Assembly (NCBI RefSeq): GCF_009687885.1
Contig: NZ_BLAF01000069.1
Location: 1 to 64,000 of the forward strand
Direction: 5' to 3'
DNA: 64,000 bases
Source: Acrocarpospora pleiomorpha
GTDB taxonomy: Bacteria; Actinomycetota; Actinomycetes; Streptosporangiales; Streptosporangiaceae
Positions 49,543-58,738 of this stretch are shown piece by piece. A program made the translations under genes and the position numbers. A model generated the notes under the pieces. That model did no database searches. It was not told where the DNA came from and worked only from the letters and a program-made list of their open reading frames with translations. Numbering within the stretch: position 1 is the first letter of the stretch; each line of letters begins with the position of its first letter.

Positions 49543-50909
49543 CACTCCACCGGTCGGAAGTCTTTCAGGAAATATCCGGACATAGGTTGGCCGCTGACGC
49601 CTCGGATGATCGGGTCGTACACGCGGGCTGCCCCGTCGATCACGTCGAGCGGCGGGCGGAAACCGGCCGTGCGCCGCGCCGCCTTCGCCGGATGCGGCCG
49701 TTCGTCGGTCACCCAGCCGGTGTCCACGCTGTTCATGTGGATCCCGGCGGCCGCGTAGTCGGCGGCGGCTGTCCGGGTGAGCATGTTCAACGAGGCTTTC
49801 GCCATGTTCGTGTGCGGATGGCGTACGGTCTTGTTCTCGCGGGAGAAGCTGCCTTCCATCGCGGACACCTGCACCACGTACCGATCCGGGTACGGCGAGG
49901 ACTCCAGCAGGCCGCGCAGCCGCGAGGTGAGCAGGAACGGCGCGAACACGTTCACCAGCTGGACCTCCAGCCACTCGGCCGGGTCGACCTCGTGCAGCCG
50001 CAGGCTCCAGCTGTTGCGTTCGCGCAGGTCGAGCGGCTCTCCCGTCTCGTCGACCAGGCCCGCGGGGAAGAGCGAGTCCAGTTCCGCGACCGAGGCGGCG
50101 TCCGCGGGAAGCGTGGCCAGGGCGGCGGTCTCCGCCGTGCCGCTGACGCTGACCCGCGCGGCGGCGCCCTCCAGGGGGAGGCGCTCGGCGGAGCGTACCT
50201 CGCGGTAGTAGGCGGGCGGCCGGCGGATCGTCTGGGCCGCGTTGTTGACGAGGATGTCGAGATGGTCGAACCGCCGGTGCACGGCCGCCAGCAGACCGGC
50301 GACCCCGGGCAGGTCGAGCAGGTCGACGCCGTGCACGTGCAGCCGGTCGATCCAGTCGGCGTGGTCCGGCACGGCCGCGAACCTCCGCACGGCGTCGCCG
50401 GGGAACCGGGTGGTGACGAGGACCTCGGCGCCGTCGCGGAGCATCTTCAGCGCCACCTGGAAGCCGATCTTCACCCGCCCGCCGGTGACCACAGCACGCC
50501 GTCCCCGCAGGTCGCAGCGGGCATGCCGGCGGGCGAGGTTCTCCTCCGCGCAGTCCGGGCAGAGCAGGTGATAGACCGAATGCGCCTGCCCGTAGAAGAC
50601 CTTGCAGACATAACACCGGCGCGTCCCGGCCAGCGCCCGCAGGCTCCCCGGCCCGCCGGTCTCCGGCGCCGGCTCGGGATTCTGCTGACGGTGGCGTTCG
50701 GCGGTGGCCAGAACCGCGTCGTCCCGCCGCCTCCGGTCCGCGTGCCGTGCCGCCTTACGCGCCTTCTTGCCCGCACGGTAGACCTGCGCGGCCGCCTCGC
50801 GTACGGTCTCCCAGCGCGGATCGCCGGGATCGGCCGCGCCCGCCTCCGCCAGCACCCGCAGGCAGGTCTCCACCTCAGGGGGGACGATCTCCACCGCCTC
50901 AGAAGCCAT
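49539..50909 (-). CDS. SDR-fold protein with N-terminal zinc ribbon, catalytic Tyr missing
   Basis: This 456-residue protein has an N-terminal helical, Arg-rich region (about 35-75), a C-x2-C...C-x2-C ribbon (Cys 99, 102, 117, 120), then an SDR domain: VVTGGRVKIGFQ (141-151), LVNNAAQTIRR, VVQVSAMEG (Ser 349) and HTNMAKASLNM. In the active-site Y-x3-K the lysine is present (371) but position 367 is threonine. It may be a non-classical reductase or a binding module. It is first in the operon with the LRR, ankyrin, MoxR and vWA genes. Confidence 0.85.
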   Translation of the reverse strand: MASEAVEIVPPEVETCLRVLAEAGAADPGDPRWETVREAAAQVYRAGKKARKAARHADRRRRDDAVLATAERHRQQNPEPAPETGGPGSLRALAGTRRCYVCKVFYGQAHSVYHLLCPDCAEENLARRHARCDLRGRRAVVTGGRVKIGFQVALKMLRDGAEVLVTTRFPGDAVRRFAAVPDHADWIDRLHVHGVDLLDLPGVAGLLAAVHRRFDHLDILVNNAAQTIRRPPAYYREVRSAERLPLEGAAARVSVSGTAETAALATLPADAASVAELDSLFPAGLVDETGEPLDLRERNSWSLRLHEVDPAEWLEVQLVNVFAPFLLTSRLRGLLESSPYPDRYVVQVSAMEGSFSRENKTVRHPHTNMAKASLNMLTRTAAADYAAAGIHMNSVDTGWVTDERPHPAKAARRTAGFRPPLDVIDGAARVYDPIIRGVSGQPMSGYFLKDFRPVEW

Positions 50910-50928
50910 ACGTCCCCCTCCGACAAGG

Positions 50929-51004
50929 TGGCACGGCTGGCCGGATTCGAACCGGCGTCCTCCAGATTGCAGCTCGGGCGCGACGACCTCTGCGCTACAG
51001 CCGT
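50929..51004 (-). tRNA. Unusual tRNA, anticodon uncertain (TGC or GCA)
   Basis: The minus strand gives 76 bases with acceptor ACGGCTG/CAGCCGT, discriminator G, encoded CCA, and a perfect T arm GCCGG-TTCGAAT-CCGGC. By standard numbering the anticodon would be TGC (Ala) with C at position 33 and one mismatch in the stem. Shifting one base gives GCA (Cys) with T33 but two mismatches. The acceptor complementarity extends to ten pairs if GGC before and GCC after are counted. It may be an orphan or variant tRNA. Confidence 0.6.
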
Positions 51005-51133
51005 GCCGCCCGAAAGGCTAGCGCACCTTAACGACGTTCCGGATCTTGTTCAGGTATGCCGCGAACGCCCTTCCTCGTACGCGGGTCGTCGAGGGAATGT
51101 ACGGCGGTTGTGATTGGTTCCAAGGCGCAGTAT

Positions 51134-51145
51134 TTGAAATTTCAA
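51134..51145. promoter_or_regulatory. Palindrome upstream of the pirin gene
   Basis: TTGAAATTTCAA is a perfect 12-base palindrome 15 bases before the pirin start. Its position suggests an operator of the MarR or a similar type; the regulator is not in the window. Confidence 0.45.
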
Positions 51146-51160
51146 CCAGAAGGGATCGTT

Positions 51161-52150
51161 ATGCCTGCCATCACCGCTGACACCCTGATGCTGCCACGCG
51201 TCGCCGTACCGGATCTGGCCGTCGTCGGAGCGCGACCTGTGCGGTCGGTGGCGACCGCGCCCAGCGGGTTCGAGGGGGAGGGGTTCCCCGTGCGGCGCGC
51301 GTTCGCCGGGGTGCCGCAATCCGTGCTGGATCCGTTCATCCACATGGACCAGATGGGTGAGGTCGAGTACGCGCCGGGGGAGCCCAAGGGCACGTCGTGG
51401 CATCCGCATCGCGGGTTCGAGACCGTTACCTACATCATCGACGGGATCTTCGAGCACCAGGACTCCAGCGGAGGGGGCGGCACGATCACCGACGGTGACA
51501 CGCAGTGGATGACCGCCGGGTCGGGGCTGCTGCACATCGAAAGGCCGCCGGAGCATCTGGTGGTCTCGGGTGGGCTTTTCCATGGCATCCAGCTGTGGGT
51601 CAACCTGCCCCGCGCGCACAAGTTCCACCTGCCCCGATACCAGGACATCCGGGGGCGCGAGGCGGCGCTGCTGGCTTCGGCCGACGGTGGCACGCTGCTG
51701 CGGGTGATCGCCGGTGAGTTGGACGGGCACGCCGGTCCGGGTGTCACGTTCACCCCGATCACGATGGTGCACGCGACCGTCAGCCCCGGCGCCCGGCTGG
51801 ACCTGCCATGGAACCCCGGCTTCAACGCCCTCGCCTACGTGCTGGCCGGGCAGGGCTCCGTGGGCCCCGAGCGACGGCCGGTCCGCAAGGGTCAGCTCGC
51901 CGTCTTCGGCGCGGGTGGGTCGCTGACCCTCGCCGCGGACACCGCTCAGCCCCAGGCCGAACCCAACCTGGAGGTGCTGCTGCTCGGTGGGCAGCCGATC
52001 CGCGAGCCGGTCGTTCACTATGGTCCGTTCGTGATGAACACCCGCGCCGAGATCATCCAGGCGATGGAGGACTATCAGGCGGGCCGCCTGGGCGTCGTCC
52101 CCGCCGAGCGGGTCCCGCACACCGACGGGCCTCTCCCCGGAAAGGAGTGA
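51161..52150 (+). CDS. Pirin-family bicupin
   Basis: This 329-residue pirin has the N-terminal cupin metal site HPHRGFETVTYIIDGIFEHQDS, with a later histidine in GSGLLHIERPP. The C-terminal cupin is FTPITMVHATVSPGARLDLPW. Bacterial pirins have quercetinase or redox-sensor roles. ATG 51161 follows AGAAGGGA. The next gene starts two bases after its stop, so the two are co-transcribed. Confidence 0.92.
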   Translation: MPAITADTLMLPRVAVPDLAVVGARPVRSVATAPSGFEGEGFPVRRAFAGVPQSVLDPFIHMDQMGEVEYAPGEPKGTSWHPHRGFETVTYIIDGIFEHQDSSGGGGTITDGDTQWMTAGSGLLHIERPPEHLVVSGGLFHGIQLWVNLPRAHKFHLPRYQDIRGREAALLASADGGTLLRVIAGELDGHAGPGVTFTPITMVHATVSPGARLDLPWNPGFNALAYVLAGQGSVGPERRPVRKGQLAVFGAGGSLTLAADTAQPQAEPNLEVLLLGGQPIREPVVHYGPFVMNTRAEIIQAMEDYQAGRLGVVPAERVPHTDGPLPGKE

Positions 52151-52151
52151 C

Positions 52152-52475
52152 ATGCTGATCGAGAAGCTGGCCGAGGAGTACGAGCGCGGGCGGTTGTTCT
52201 TCGGTCTGAAGGACTACATCGGGGCCGCGCGCATCTTGGCGGAGGTCGTGGCTGAGGCTCCCGACGACCTGGCGGCCCGGCTGCTGCTGGCCCGTGCCTA
52301 CTACCACTCGGCTCAGCTCGGCCGGGCCGAGTCCGAACTCCGTCTGATCCTGGAGCGCGACCCGGTCGAGGAGTACGCCTACCTGCTGCTCGGCCGGACC
52401 TTGGAGCGGCAGAGCAGGCCGGAGGACGCTGCGCCGTACCTGCGGCTTCACGCGGCGATGACCGGGGCGGCCTGA
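52152..52475 (+). CDS. Small TPR protein
   Basis: This 107-residue all-helical protein has about two and a half tetratricopeptide repeats (RGRLFFGLKDYIGAARILAEVVAEAPDDLAARLLLARAYYHSAQLGRAESELRLILERDPVEEYAYLLLGRTLERQ). It is probably an adaptor. It is joined to the pirin gene with no usable gap. Confidence 0.88.
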   Translation: MLIEKLAEEYERGRLFFGLKDYIGAARILAEVVAEAPDDLAARLLLARAYYHSAQLGRAESELRLILERDPVEEYAYLLLGRTLERQSRPEDAAPYLRLHAAMTGAA

Positions 52476-52666
52476 CTTGTCAACTGGCATATCGGGCTGG
52501 CGGCACCTGCCGCTGGCCCTCCCCGGACGAACACCAGACATGTCCCCTGAGGCCATGGATGCCCGAGCCGCTCGCTAGGAAATTCGGGATCGGCGGCTGC
52601 GCGAGGCATGCGCAGCCGCCCGGTGGCCTCGAACTCCCCGATCGCGGCGAAATCGTGCGGAGATGT

Positions 52667-53650
52667 CTACCAGCGGTTCGCGAGTTGGGGAGCGATCAGT
52701 TCGTCGTAAACGTGGTGTACGGCGCTGAGCGCTTCGTCCGACAGCGGTGGGAGGCTCGCTGCGGCCGCGTTGTCCTGGGCCTGCTTCGGGTTGCGGGCGC
52801 CGGGGATGACCACGCTTACTCCGGGTTGGTCGATGATCCAGCGGAGCGCGAACTGGGCCATGGTGGCATCGGCGGGGACCAGTGGTGCCAGCTGGCGTAC
52901 CGCCGCCAGGCCGGTGGTGAAGTCGACGCCGGAGAAGGTCTCTCCGACATCGAACGCCTCGCCGTGTCTGTTGTAGTTGCGGTGGTCGTTTTCGGGGAAC
53001 TCGGTGTGCTCGTCGTACCTGCCGGATAGCAGACCGCTCGCGAGAGGTACTCGCGCGATGATGCCCACACCGGCCTTCTGCGCTGCGGGCAGTACGTCCT
53101 CCAGTGGGGCGAGTCTCAGCATGTTCAGGATGATCTGCACGCTGGCCACACCGGGCCGGGCGATCGCGGCCAGGGCTTCCGCCCGTGTCTCCACGCTGAC
53201 CCCGTAGGCGGCGATGCGTTCTTCCTCGACGAGGGTGTCGAGGGCGTCGAAGACTTCGTCGGTGGAGTGCACGATCGTGGGTGGGCAGTGCAGTTGGACC
53301 AGGTCGAGGGTGTCAACGCCCAGGTTGGCCCGCGAGCGGTCGGTCCACGCGCGGAAGTTGTCCAGCGTGTACACCTCCGGACGTTGCGGCACCCGGCGGC
53401 CCATCTTCGTGGCGACCGTAAGTCCCTCGGCGGATCGCGACTTGAGGAAGGTGCCGATCACCTGCTCGCTGCGCCCATCGCCGTACACGTCGGCGGTGTC
53501 GAAGAAGGTCACACCACTGTCGACGGCCGCGTCGAGTACGGCGAGCGCCGTGTCCTCGTCCACCTCACCCCAGTCGGCACCGAGTTGCCACGTGCCGAGC
53601 CCGATCACGGACACATCCTGGTTCATTCTGGCGATCGTTCGCTGTTCCAC
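52667..53650 (-). CDS. Aldo/keto reductase
   Basis: This 327-residue NADPH-dependent reductase has a TIM barrel with FFDTADVYGDGRSE (Asp and Tyr), TKMGR (Lys) and LVQLHCPP (His), making up the AKR tetrad. The ending region VVIPGARNPKQAQDNAAAAS binds the cofactor. The group is YajO/IolS-like. It is a single gene, divergent from the transporter operon. Confidence 0.93.
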   Translation of the reverse strand: MEQRTIARMNQDVSVIGLGTWQLGADWGEVDEDTALAVLDAAVDSGVTFFDTADVYGDGRSEQVIGTFLKSRSAEGLTVATKMGRRVPQRPEVYTLDNFRAWTDRSRANLGVDTLDLVQLHCPPTIVHSTDEVFDALDTLVEEERIAAYGVSVETRAEALAAIARPGVASVQIILNMLRLAPLEDVLPAAQKAGVGIIARVPLASGLLSGRYDEHTEFPENDHRNYNRHGEAFDVGETFSGVDFTTGLAAVRQLAPLVPADATMAQFALRWIIDQPGVSVVIPGARNPKQAQDNAAAASLPPLSDEALSAVHHVYDELIAPQLANRW

Positions 53651-53949
53651 CGTATTCCTCCGCAGTGAGAGCTGTGCGTTACAAGGATCGGGGCAGGGCT
53701 CGGTCGGCGTCCAACTCGGTGATCCGACTCACCCCGCGGATCGCACGTCGAAGGCTGTTGAGCTGCCCGGGCGGGTCGAGCCCTGTTCCCCAACCGCAGC
53801 CTGGTCCGCGTACCTGAGTGCACCACCAGCACAACGCTCTCGCCGAAAAGACAGCCCGTTCACGCTCTCGGCATCCCGCACCCCCAGGACCTGGCCATCG
53901 GAAACGCCAGCCAACCCGGAAGCTCCGGAAACATCCTGGAAAGTGATCC
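53651..53949. other. Intergenic region
   Basis: No clear gene. A minus frame ending RRAIRGVSRITELDADRALP is protein-like but has no usable start, so it may be debris. Confidence 0.3.
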
Positions 53950-54007
53950 TTGACACACATGAAACAAGGATGCAACCTTTGCACTCTGAGTTCAATCAGT
54001 ACAAAGG
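53950..54007 (+). promoter_or_regulatory. Promoter/operator-like element before the transporter operon
   Basis: TTGACA at 53950, then TGCAA-CCTT-TGCAC beginning 21 bases later, then AGTACAAAG before a GGAACGGGAG ribosome site. The element at 63308 has the same parts with the same 21-base offset. Confidence 0.55.
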
Positions 54008-54022
54008 AACGGGAGCCGGCGC

Positions 54023-55270
54023 GTGTTTGGACTTATCAAGTGTGGGCGGGCCGGCAGAGCGCGCTCGGCTTCGACGATCTCGGCTGTCCTGACAGCCATG
54101 GCGCTCACCGCATGCTCGGCGGGCACGCAGGAAGTCACCACCAAGGACGATGCCGGCACCGGTGCGGCGACCAACGTCGGCGTCACCGACTCCGCCGTGA
54201 CCATCGCCTACATCGGCGATCTGTCCGGCCCGGACGCCGCCGTCGAGCTGACCTACTACGAGGGGATCAAGCTGGCCATCGACCGGGCCAACGCGAGCGG
54301 CGGCGTCAACGGCCGCACGATCGATCTCAAGGCCGGCGACACCCGCTTCGACACGGCTCAAGCGGTGACGCTCTTCAAGAAGTACACCAGCGAGCAGCCC
54401 TCCCTGGCCCTGCTGGGCATCAACGTCTCCTCGATGTTCGAGGCGCTGACCACGCGCATCTCCGCCGAGAAGGTGCCGGTCATCGGACCGACCGGCGTCA
54501 CCAAGGTGACGCTCGCCAACCCGTACATCTACAACGCCCAGGCAGACCTGCCGACCAGCGCGGAGGCGATCACCAAGTTCATGTCCCGGCAGCTTGGCGC
54601 CAAAGCCAAGGTGGGCGTCGCCCGCATCAGCACCGCCTCCGGCGACGAGTGGTTCGACCTGTTCCAGAAGGAAGCACCGAAGATCGAGGCTGAAGTCACC
54701 GGTCAGCAGAAGATCGAACCGGCGGCGGTGGAGGCCGCAGCTCAGGTCGCCCAGTTCAAGCGGGACGGGGTCGACGCTGTCACGCTCCACGCCGGCAGCG
54801 GCGGCGCGATCGCCCTGCTGAAGTCGATGCAGACGGGCGGGCTGAACGTCCCGGTCTTCTCGACCTTCGGCGCCAGCGGGCCGACCCTGTGGAAGAGCGC
54901 CGGCACGCTGGCCGCGAGCACGTACGCGTTCGACGCCTTCGCCCCGCCGGACAGTGACGTGGCCGGACGCGCGGACCTGGAGTCCGCGATGCGGGCGGCG
55001 GGCAGCTGGGACAAGTTCCAGCAGGACAAGAACTACGCCGAGGGCTGGGTGATCGGCAATGTCGTGGTGGAGTCGCTGAAGCGGGCCGGAAAGGACCTCA
55101 CCCGGGCGTCCTTCATCGAGGCGCTGCGCTCTCCGCAGGGATTCCAGACCGGCGGTTACAGCGCCGATGTGAACTGGAGCAAGAAGAACGGACTGGCTGA
55201 CGCGTCGGCGGTGAAGGCGTTCACCTTCGACCCGGCCGCGCAGCGAATCGTCGAAGTGACGAGCCCTTGA
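54023..55270 (+). CDS. ABC transporter substrate-binding lipoprotein, LivK-type
   Basis: This 415-residue periplasmic-binding-protein-like type I fold begins VTIAYIGDLSGPDAAVELTYYEGIKLAIDRANASGGVNGR. A lipobox LTAC follows the signal helix (about residue 31). The later TLWKSAGTLAASTYAFDAF segment lies in the ligand-binding part. The family binds branched-chain amino acids or aromatic/alicyclic acids. Given the catabolic genes downstream, a carboxylic acid is the likely ligand. GTG 54023 is used. Confidence 0.9.
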   Translation: MFGLIKCGRAGRARSASTISAVLTAMALTACSAGTQEVTTKDDAGTGAATNVGVTDSAVTIAYIGDLSGPDAAVELTYYEGIKLAIDRANASGGVNGRTIDLKAGDTRFDTAQAVTLFKKYTSEQPSLALLGINVSSMFEALTTRISAEKVPVIGPTGVTKVTLANPYIYNAQADLPTSAEAITKFMSRQLGAKAKVGVARISTASGDEWFDLFQKEAPKIEAEVTGQQKIEPAAVEAAAQVAQFKRDGVDAVTLHAGSGGAIALLKSMQTGGLNVPVFSTFGASGPTLWKSAGTLAASTYAFDAFAPPDSDVAGRADLESAMRAAGSWDKFQQDKNYAEGWVIGNVVVESLKRAGKDLTRASFIEALRSPQGFQTGGYSADVNWSKKNGLADASAVKAFTFDPAAQRIVEVTSP

Positions 55271-55295
55271 GCGCGTCCGCGCTGGGAGTAGAACG

Positions 55296-56162
55296 ATGAC
55301 TGATTTCCTCAACGCCGTCTGGAGCGGTTCCGGTTTCGGCTCGCTGTACGGACTCGTGGCGCTGGGCCTGGTCGTGATCTTCAAGAGCACCGGAATCCTG
55401 AACTTCTCGGGTGGTGCCTTGATGGCCGTGGGTGGCGTCGTCGCGGCGGGCCTCGGCGCCCAGGGGTTCTGGGTCGCCGCCGGAATCGCCGTCGTGGCGG
55501 TCGCGGGGGTGGGAGCGGTGGCGAACCTCACGGTGATGCGGCCGCTCCTGGGGCGCGGGCTGTTTCCCGGTGTCATGGTGACCATCGGGTTGGCCAGCGT
55601 CATCGAAGGCACCAGCGGCATCCTCTTCGGACGCCAGCCGCGCTTCCTGCCGGATCCGATCGGAGTCGCGACGTTCGATCTCCCCTTCGGGACGTCGATG
55701 TCCAGCACGCTGGCGGTCGCCCTCGGGTTGTCGGCCGGGGCGACCGTGCTGCTGGCGATCGCGTTCAAACGGACCTCGGTCGGGCTCCAGCTTCGGGCCG
55801 CGGCCGTGCGCCCGGAGGTGGCGTCGATGTTCGGGGCGAACCCCGGTCGGATCTTCACGTACGCGTGGGCGGTCGCCGGTGGGCTGGCCGCGCTGGCCGG
55901 TGCGCTGCTCGCATCGCTGACCGTCGCGGACATCTCCATCGCGACATTCGCTCTGCGCGCTTTCGCGGCCATGATCGTGGGCGGGGTCGACAGTCTGGGT
56001 GGGGCGTTCCTGGGCGGCATCCTGGTGGGCGTCACCGAGATGCTGGCCGGGACATACCTCGGCGATGATTTCCGGCTGCCCTCGACCATGGTCGTGCTCA
56101 TGGTGTTCCTGATGGTCCGACCCCAGGGACTGTTCGGCACCCCGGAGGTGGTCCGGCCATGA
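55296..56162 (+). CDS. ABC transporter permease, LivH-type
   Basis: This 288-residue permease has about eight helices and the LivH pattern GLGSLYGLVALGLVVIFKSTGILNFSGGALMAVGG, with the family coupling segment FGANPGRIFTYAWAVAGGLAALAGAL. It ends in a 4-base overlap with LivM. It imports the same solute as the binding protein before it. Confidence 0.92.
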   Translation: MTDFLNAVWSGSGFGSLYGLVALGLVVIFKSTGILNFSGGALMAVGGVVAAGLGAQGFWVAAGIAVVAVAGVGAVANLTVMRPLLGRGLFPGVMVTIGLASVIEGTSGILFGRQPRFLPDPIGVATFDLPFGTSMSSTLAVALGLSAGATVLLAIAFKRTSVGLQLRAAAVRPEVASMFGANPGRIFTYAWAVAGGLAALAGALLASLTVADISIATFALRAFAAMIVGGVDSLGGAFLGGILVGVTEMLAGTYLGDDFRLPSTMVVLMVFLMVRPQGLFGTPEVVRP

Positions 56163-57166
56163 TTCAGTCCATCGAGTCCCCGGCTCGGGCGGCTGTGCGG
56201 CCAGCGGTCCTTGCGGTGCTGGCTGTCGCGATCGTCGTCGCGCTGCCGCTGGTGGTCTCGCCGTACTGGACGACGGTCGCGACGAACGCGGTGCTCGCGT
56301 TCGCGATCGCGGCGCCGCTCAATCTGCTCACCGGTAACGCGGGCCAGTTCTCGCTGGGTAACGCGGCGTTCCTGGTCGTCGGCGCGTACACGGGCGCGTT
56401 CGTCACCTTCACGTTCGACGTCGAGCTCCCGGTCGCCATGCTGGTGGCGGCGGCGGCCGGCGCCCTGGTCGGGTTCATCGTCGGGCTCCCGTCGCTTCGC
56501 CTGCGCGGCGCCTATCTCCTCATGTCGACCCTGGCGGCGCACTACATCCTGGTGTTCGCGGCCCTGAAGTTCCAGACGAGCCAGTTCGGCGCCGCCGGGG
56601 CGATCTTTCCGCCGCTGCGCATGCTCGGCGTGGACCTCAGCGGTGATCGGTCGATGTACTTCGTCATCGCGGCGTTCGCGGCGCTGATCGGATTGATCAT
56701 CACCAATATCATGCGGAGCGGCCACGGCCGGGCGATCGAGGCGGTGAAGGCCCGGGACGTGGCCGCCGCGGCCTGCGGAATCTCGGTGGCGCGCACGAAG
56801 TTGTGGGTGTGGTCGCTGTCTTCGGCCATGATCGCGGCCGCGGGGGTGCTGCAGGCGTACTACCTTGGCTCGGCCAGCGTGGAGTTCTACACGCTCAACC
56901 TGGCGATCACGTACGTCGCGATGATCCTCGTGGGTGGGCTCGGCAGCCTCGGGGGTTCGTTCCTCGGCGCGTGTTTCGTGACGCTCGTGCCGGTGGTCGT
57001 GAACCATCTCTCGGAGGCGTACGGCGGCGGGGGCGTTCTCGCGCATCCGCATGAGCTGCAGACGGTCATCTACGGGCTCATCATCATCGCCTTCGTCCTC
57101 CTCAAACCCGACGGGCTGATCGGTTTCGTCCGATCGGCGACGCGCCGGCTACGGAATGGCAGGTGA
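56159..57166 (+). CDS. ABC transporter permease, LivM-type
   Basis: This 335-residue permease has the LivM signature NLLTGNAGQFSLGNAAFLVVGAYTGA and GHGRAIEAVKARDVAAAACGISVARTKLWVW. It has nine or ten helices. The start overlaps LivH and the end overlaps the first ATPase gene by 11 bases, so the operon is tightly coupled. Confidence 0.92.
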   Translation: MIQSIESPARAAVRPAVLAVLAVAIVVALPLVVSPYWTTVATNAVLAFAIAAPLNLLTGNAGQFSLGNAAFLVVGAYTGAFVTFTFDVELPVAMLVAAAAGALVGFIVGLPSLRLRGAYLLMSTLAAHYILVFAALKFQTSQFGAAGAIFPPLRMLGVDLSGDRSMYFVIAAFAALIGLIITNIMRSGHGRAIEAVKARDVAAAACGISVARTKLWVWSLSSAMIAAAGVLQAYYLGSASVEFYTLNLAITYVAMILVGGLGSLGGSFLGACFVTLVPVVVNHLSEAYGGGGVLAHPHELQTVIYGLIIIAFVLLKPDGLIGFVRSATRRLRNGR

Positions 57167-57919
57167 CGTGGTGTTCCTTTCGGTTCGCGATCTTGATGTC
57201 GCCTACGCCAGCGGAGCCCACGCCCTGCGGGGCGTGTCCATCGAGGTGGGCGCGGGCGAACGGGTCGGAATCGTCGGAGCCAACGGCGCGGGCAAGACCA
57301 CGGTGGCCCGTGCCGTGACGGGCCTTTCGGCTGTCTTCAGAGCCACCGTCCGCCAGGGCAGGATCTCGGTCGCCGACAGGGACACGACGCGGTGGCCGGC
57401 GTGGCGGGTGCTCGGCGCGGGGGTGGTCACCATTCCCGAGGGCCGTGGCGTGATCAGCAACATGACGGTTGAGGACAATCTGCGGCTCGTGCTCGCGGCG
57501 CTACCCCGTTCGCGTCGCCCCGCCGTCACCGAGGCCTACGAGATGTATCCGGTGCTCGGCGAGCGTCGCCGCTCCATGGCGGGACTGCTGTCCGGCGGCG
57601 AGCAGCAGATGCTGGCCGTCGCCCGCGCGCTCCTGGTCAGACCCCGCCTGATCGTCGCCGACGAGCTGTCCCTGGGACTCGCGCCGCGAATCGTCACGGA
57701 GATCCTCGACGGGTTGGCGGCGCGCGCGGCGAACGAGGGGACCGCCGTGCTTCTGATCGAGCAGGCGGTCGTGATGTCCCTGCGGTTCGTGGAGCGCGCG
57801 TACGTTCTCGACCAGGGCACGGTCGTCGCCCAGGGGACCAGCGACGAGCTACGGCAGGCCGGTGACACGACAGCCCGATACCTCGGGGTCGCGGACCTGA
57901 GCCGATCGGAGGAACTGCT

Positions 57920-57923
<4 letters not shown>
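57156..57923 (+). CDS. ABC transporter ATPase, LivF-type
   Basis: This 255-residue ATPase has Walker A GANGAGKTT, signature LLSGGEQQMLAVARAL, Walker B LIVADELSLGLAP, and H-loop region VLLIEQAV, where glutamine replaces the histidine as is usual in LivF. In most operons of this type LivG comes before LivF; here the order is inverted. Confidence 0.9.
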
Positions 57924-58714
<791 letters not shown>

Positions 58715-58738
58715 ACATCGACGACCGCTGGAGGTTCC

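Noticed and set aside
48406..50616. LRR protein extended to 736 residues
   Set aside because: The extra N-terminus overlaps the SDR gene and has no domain. The GTG at 49542 with GTGA overlap explains the gene.
53996..57052. 1018-codon open frame on the minus strand opposite the ABC transporter genes
   Set aside because: It is Arg/His/Asp-rich with no domain and lies exactly antisense to five clear transporter genes; a high-GC shadow.
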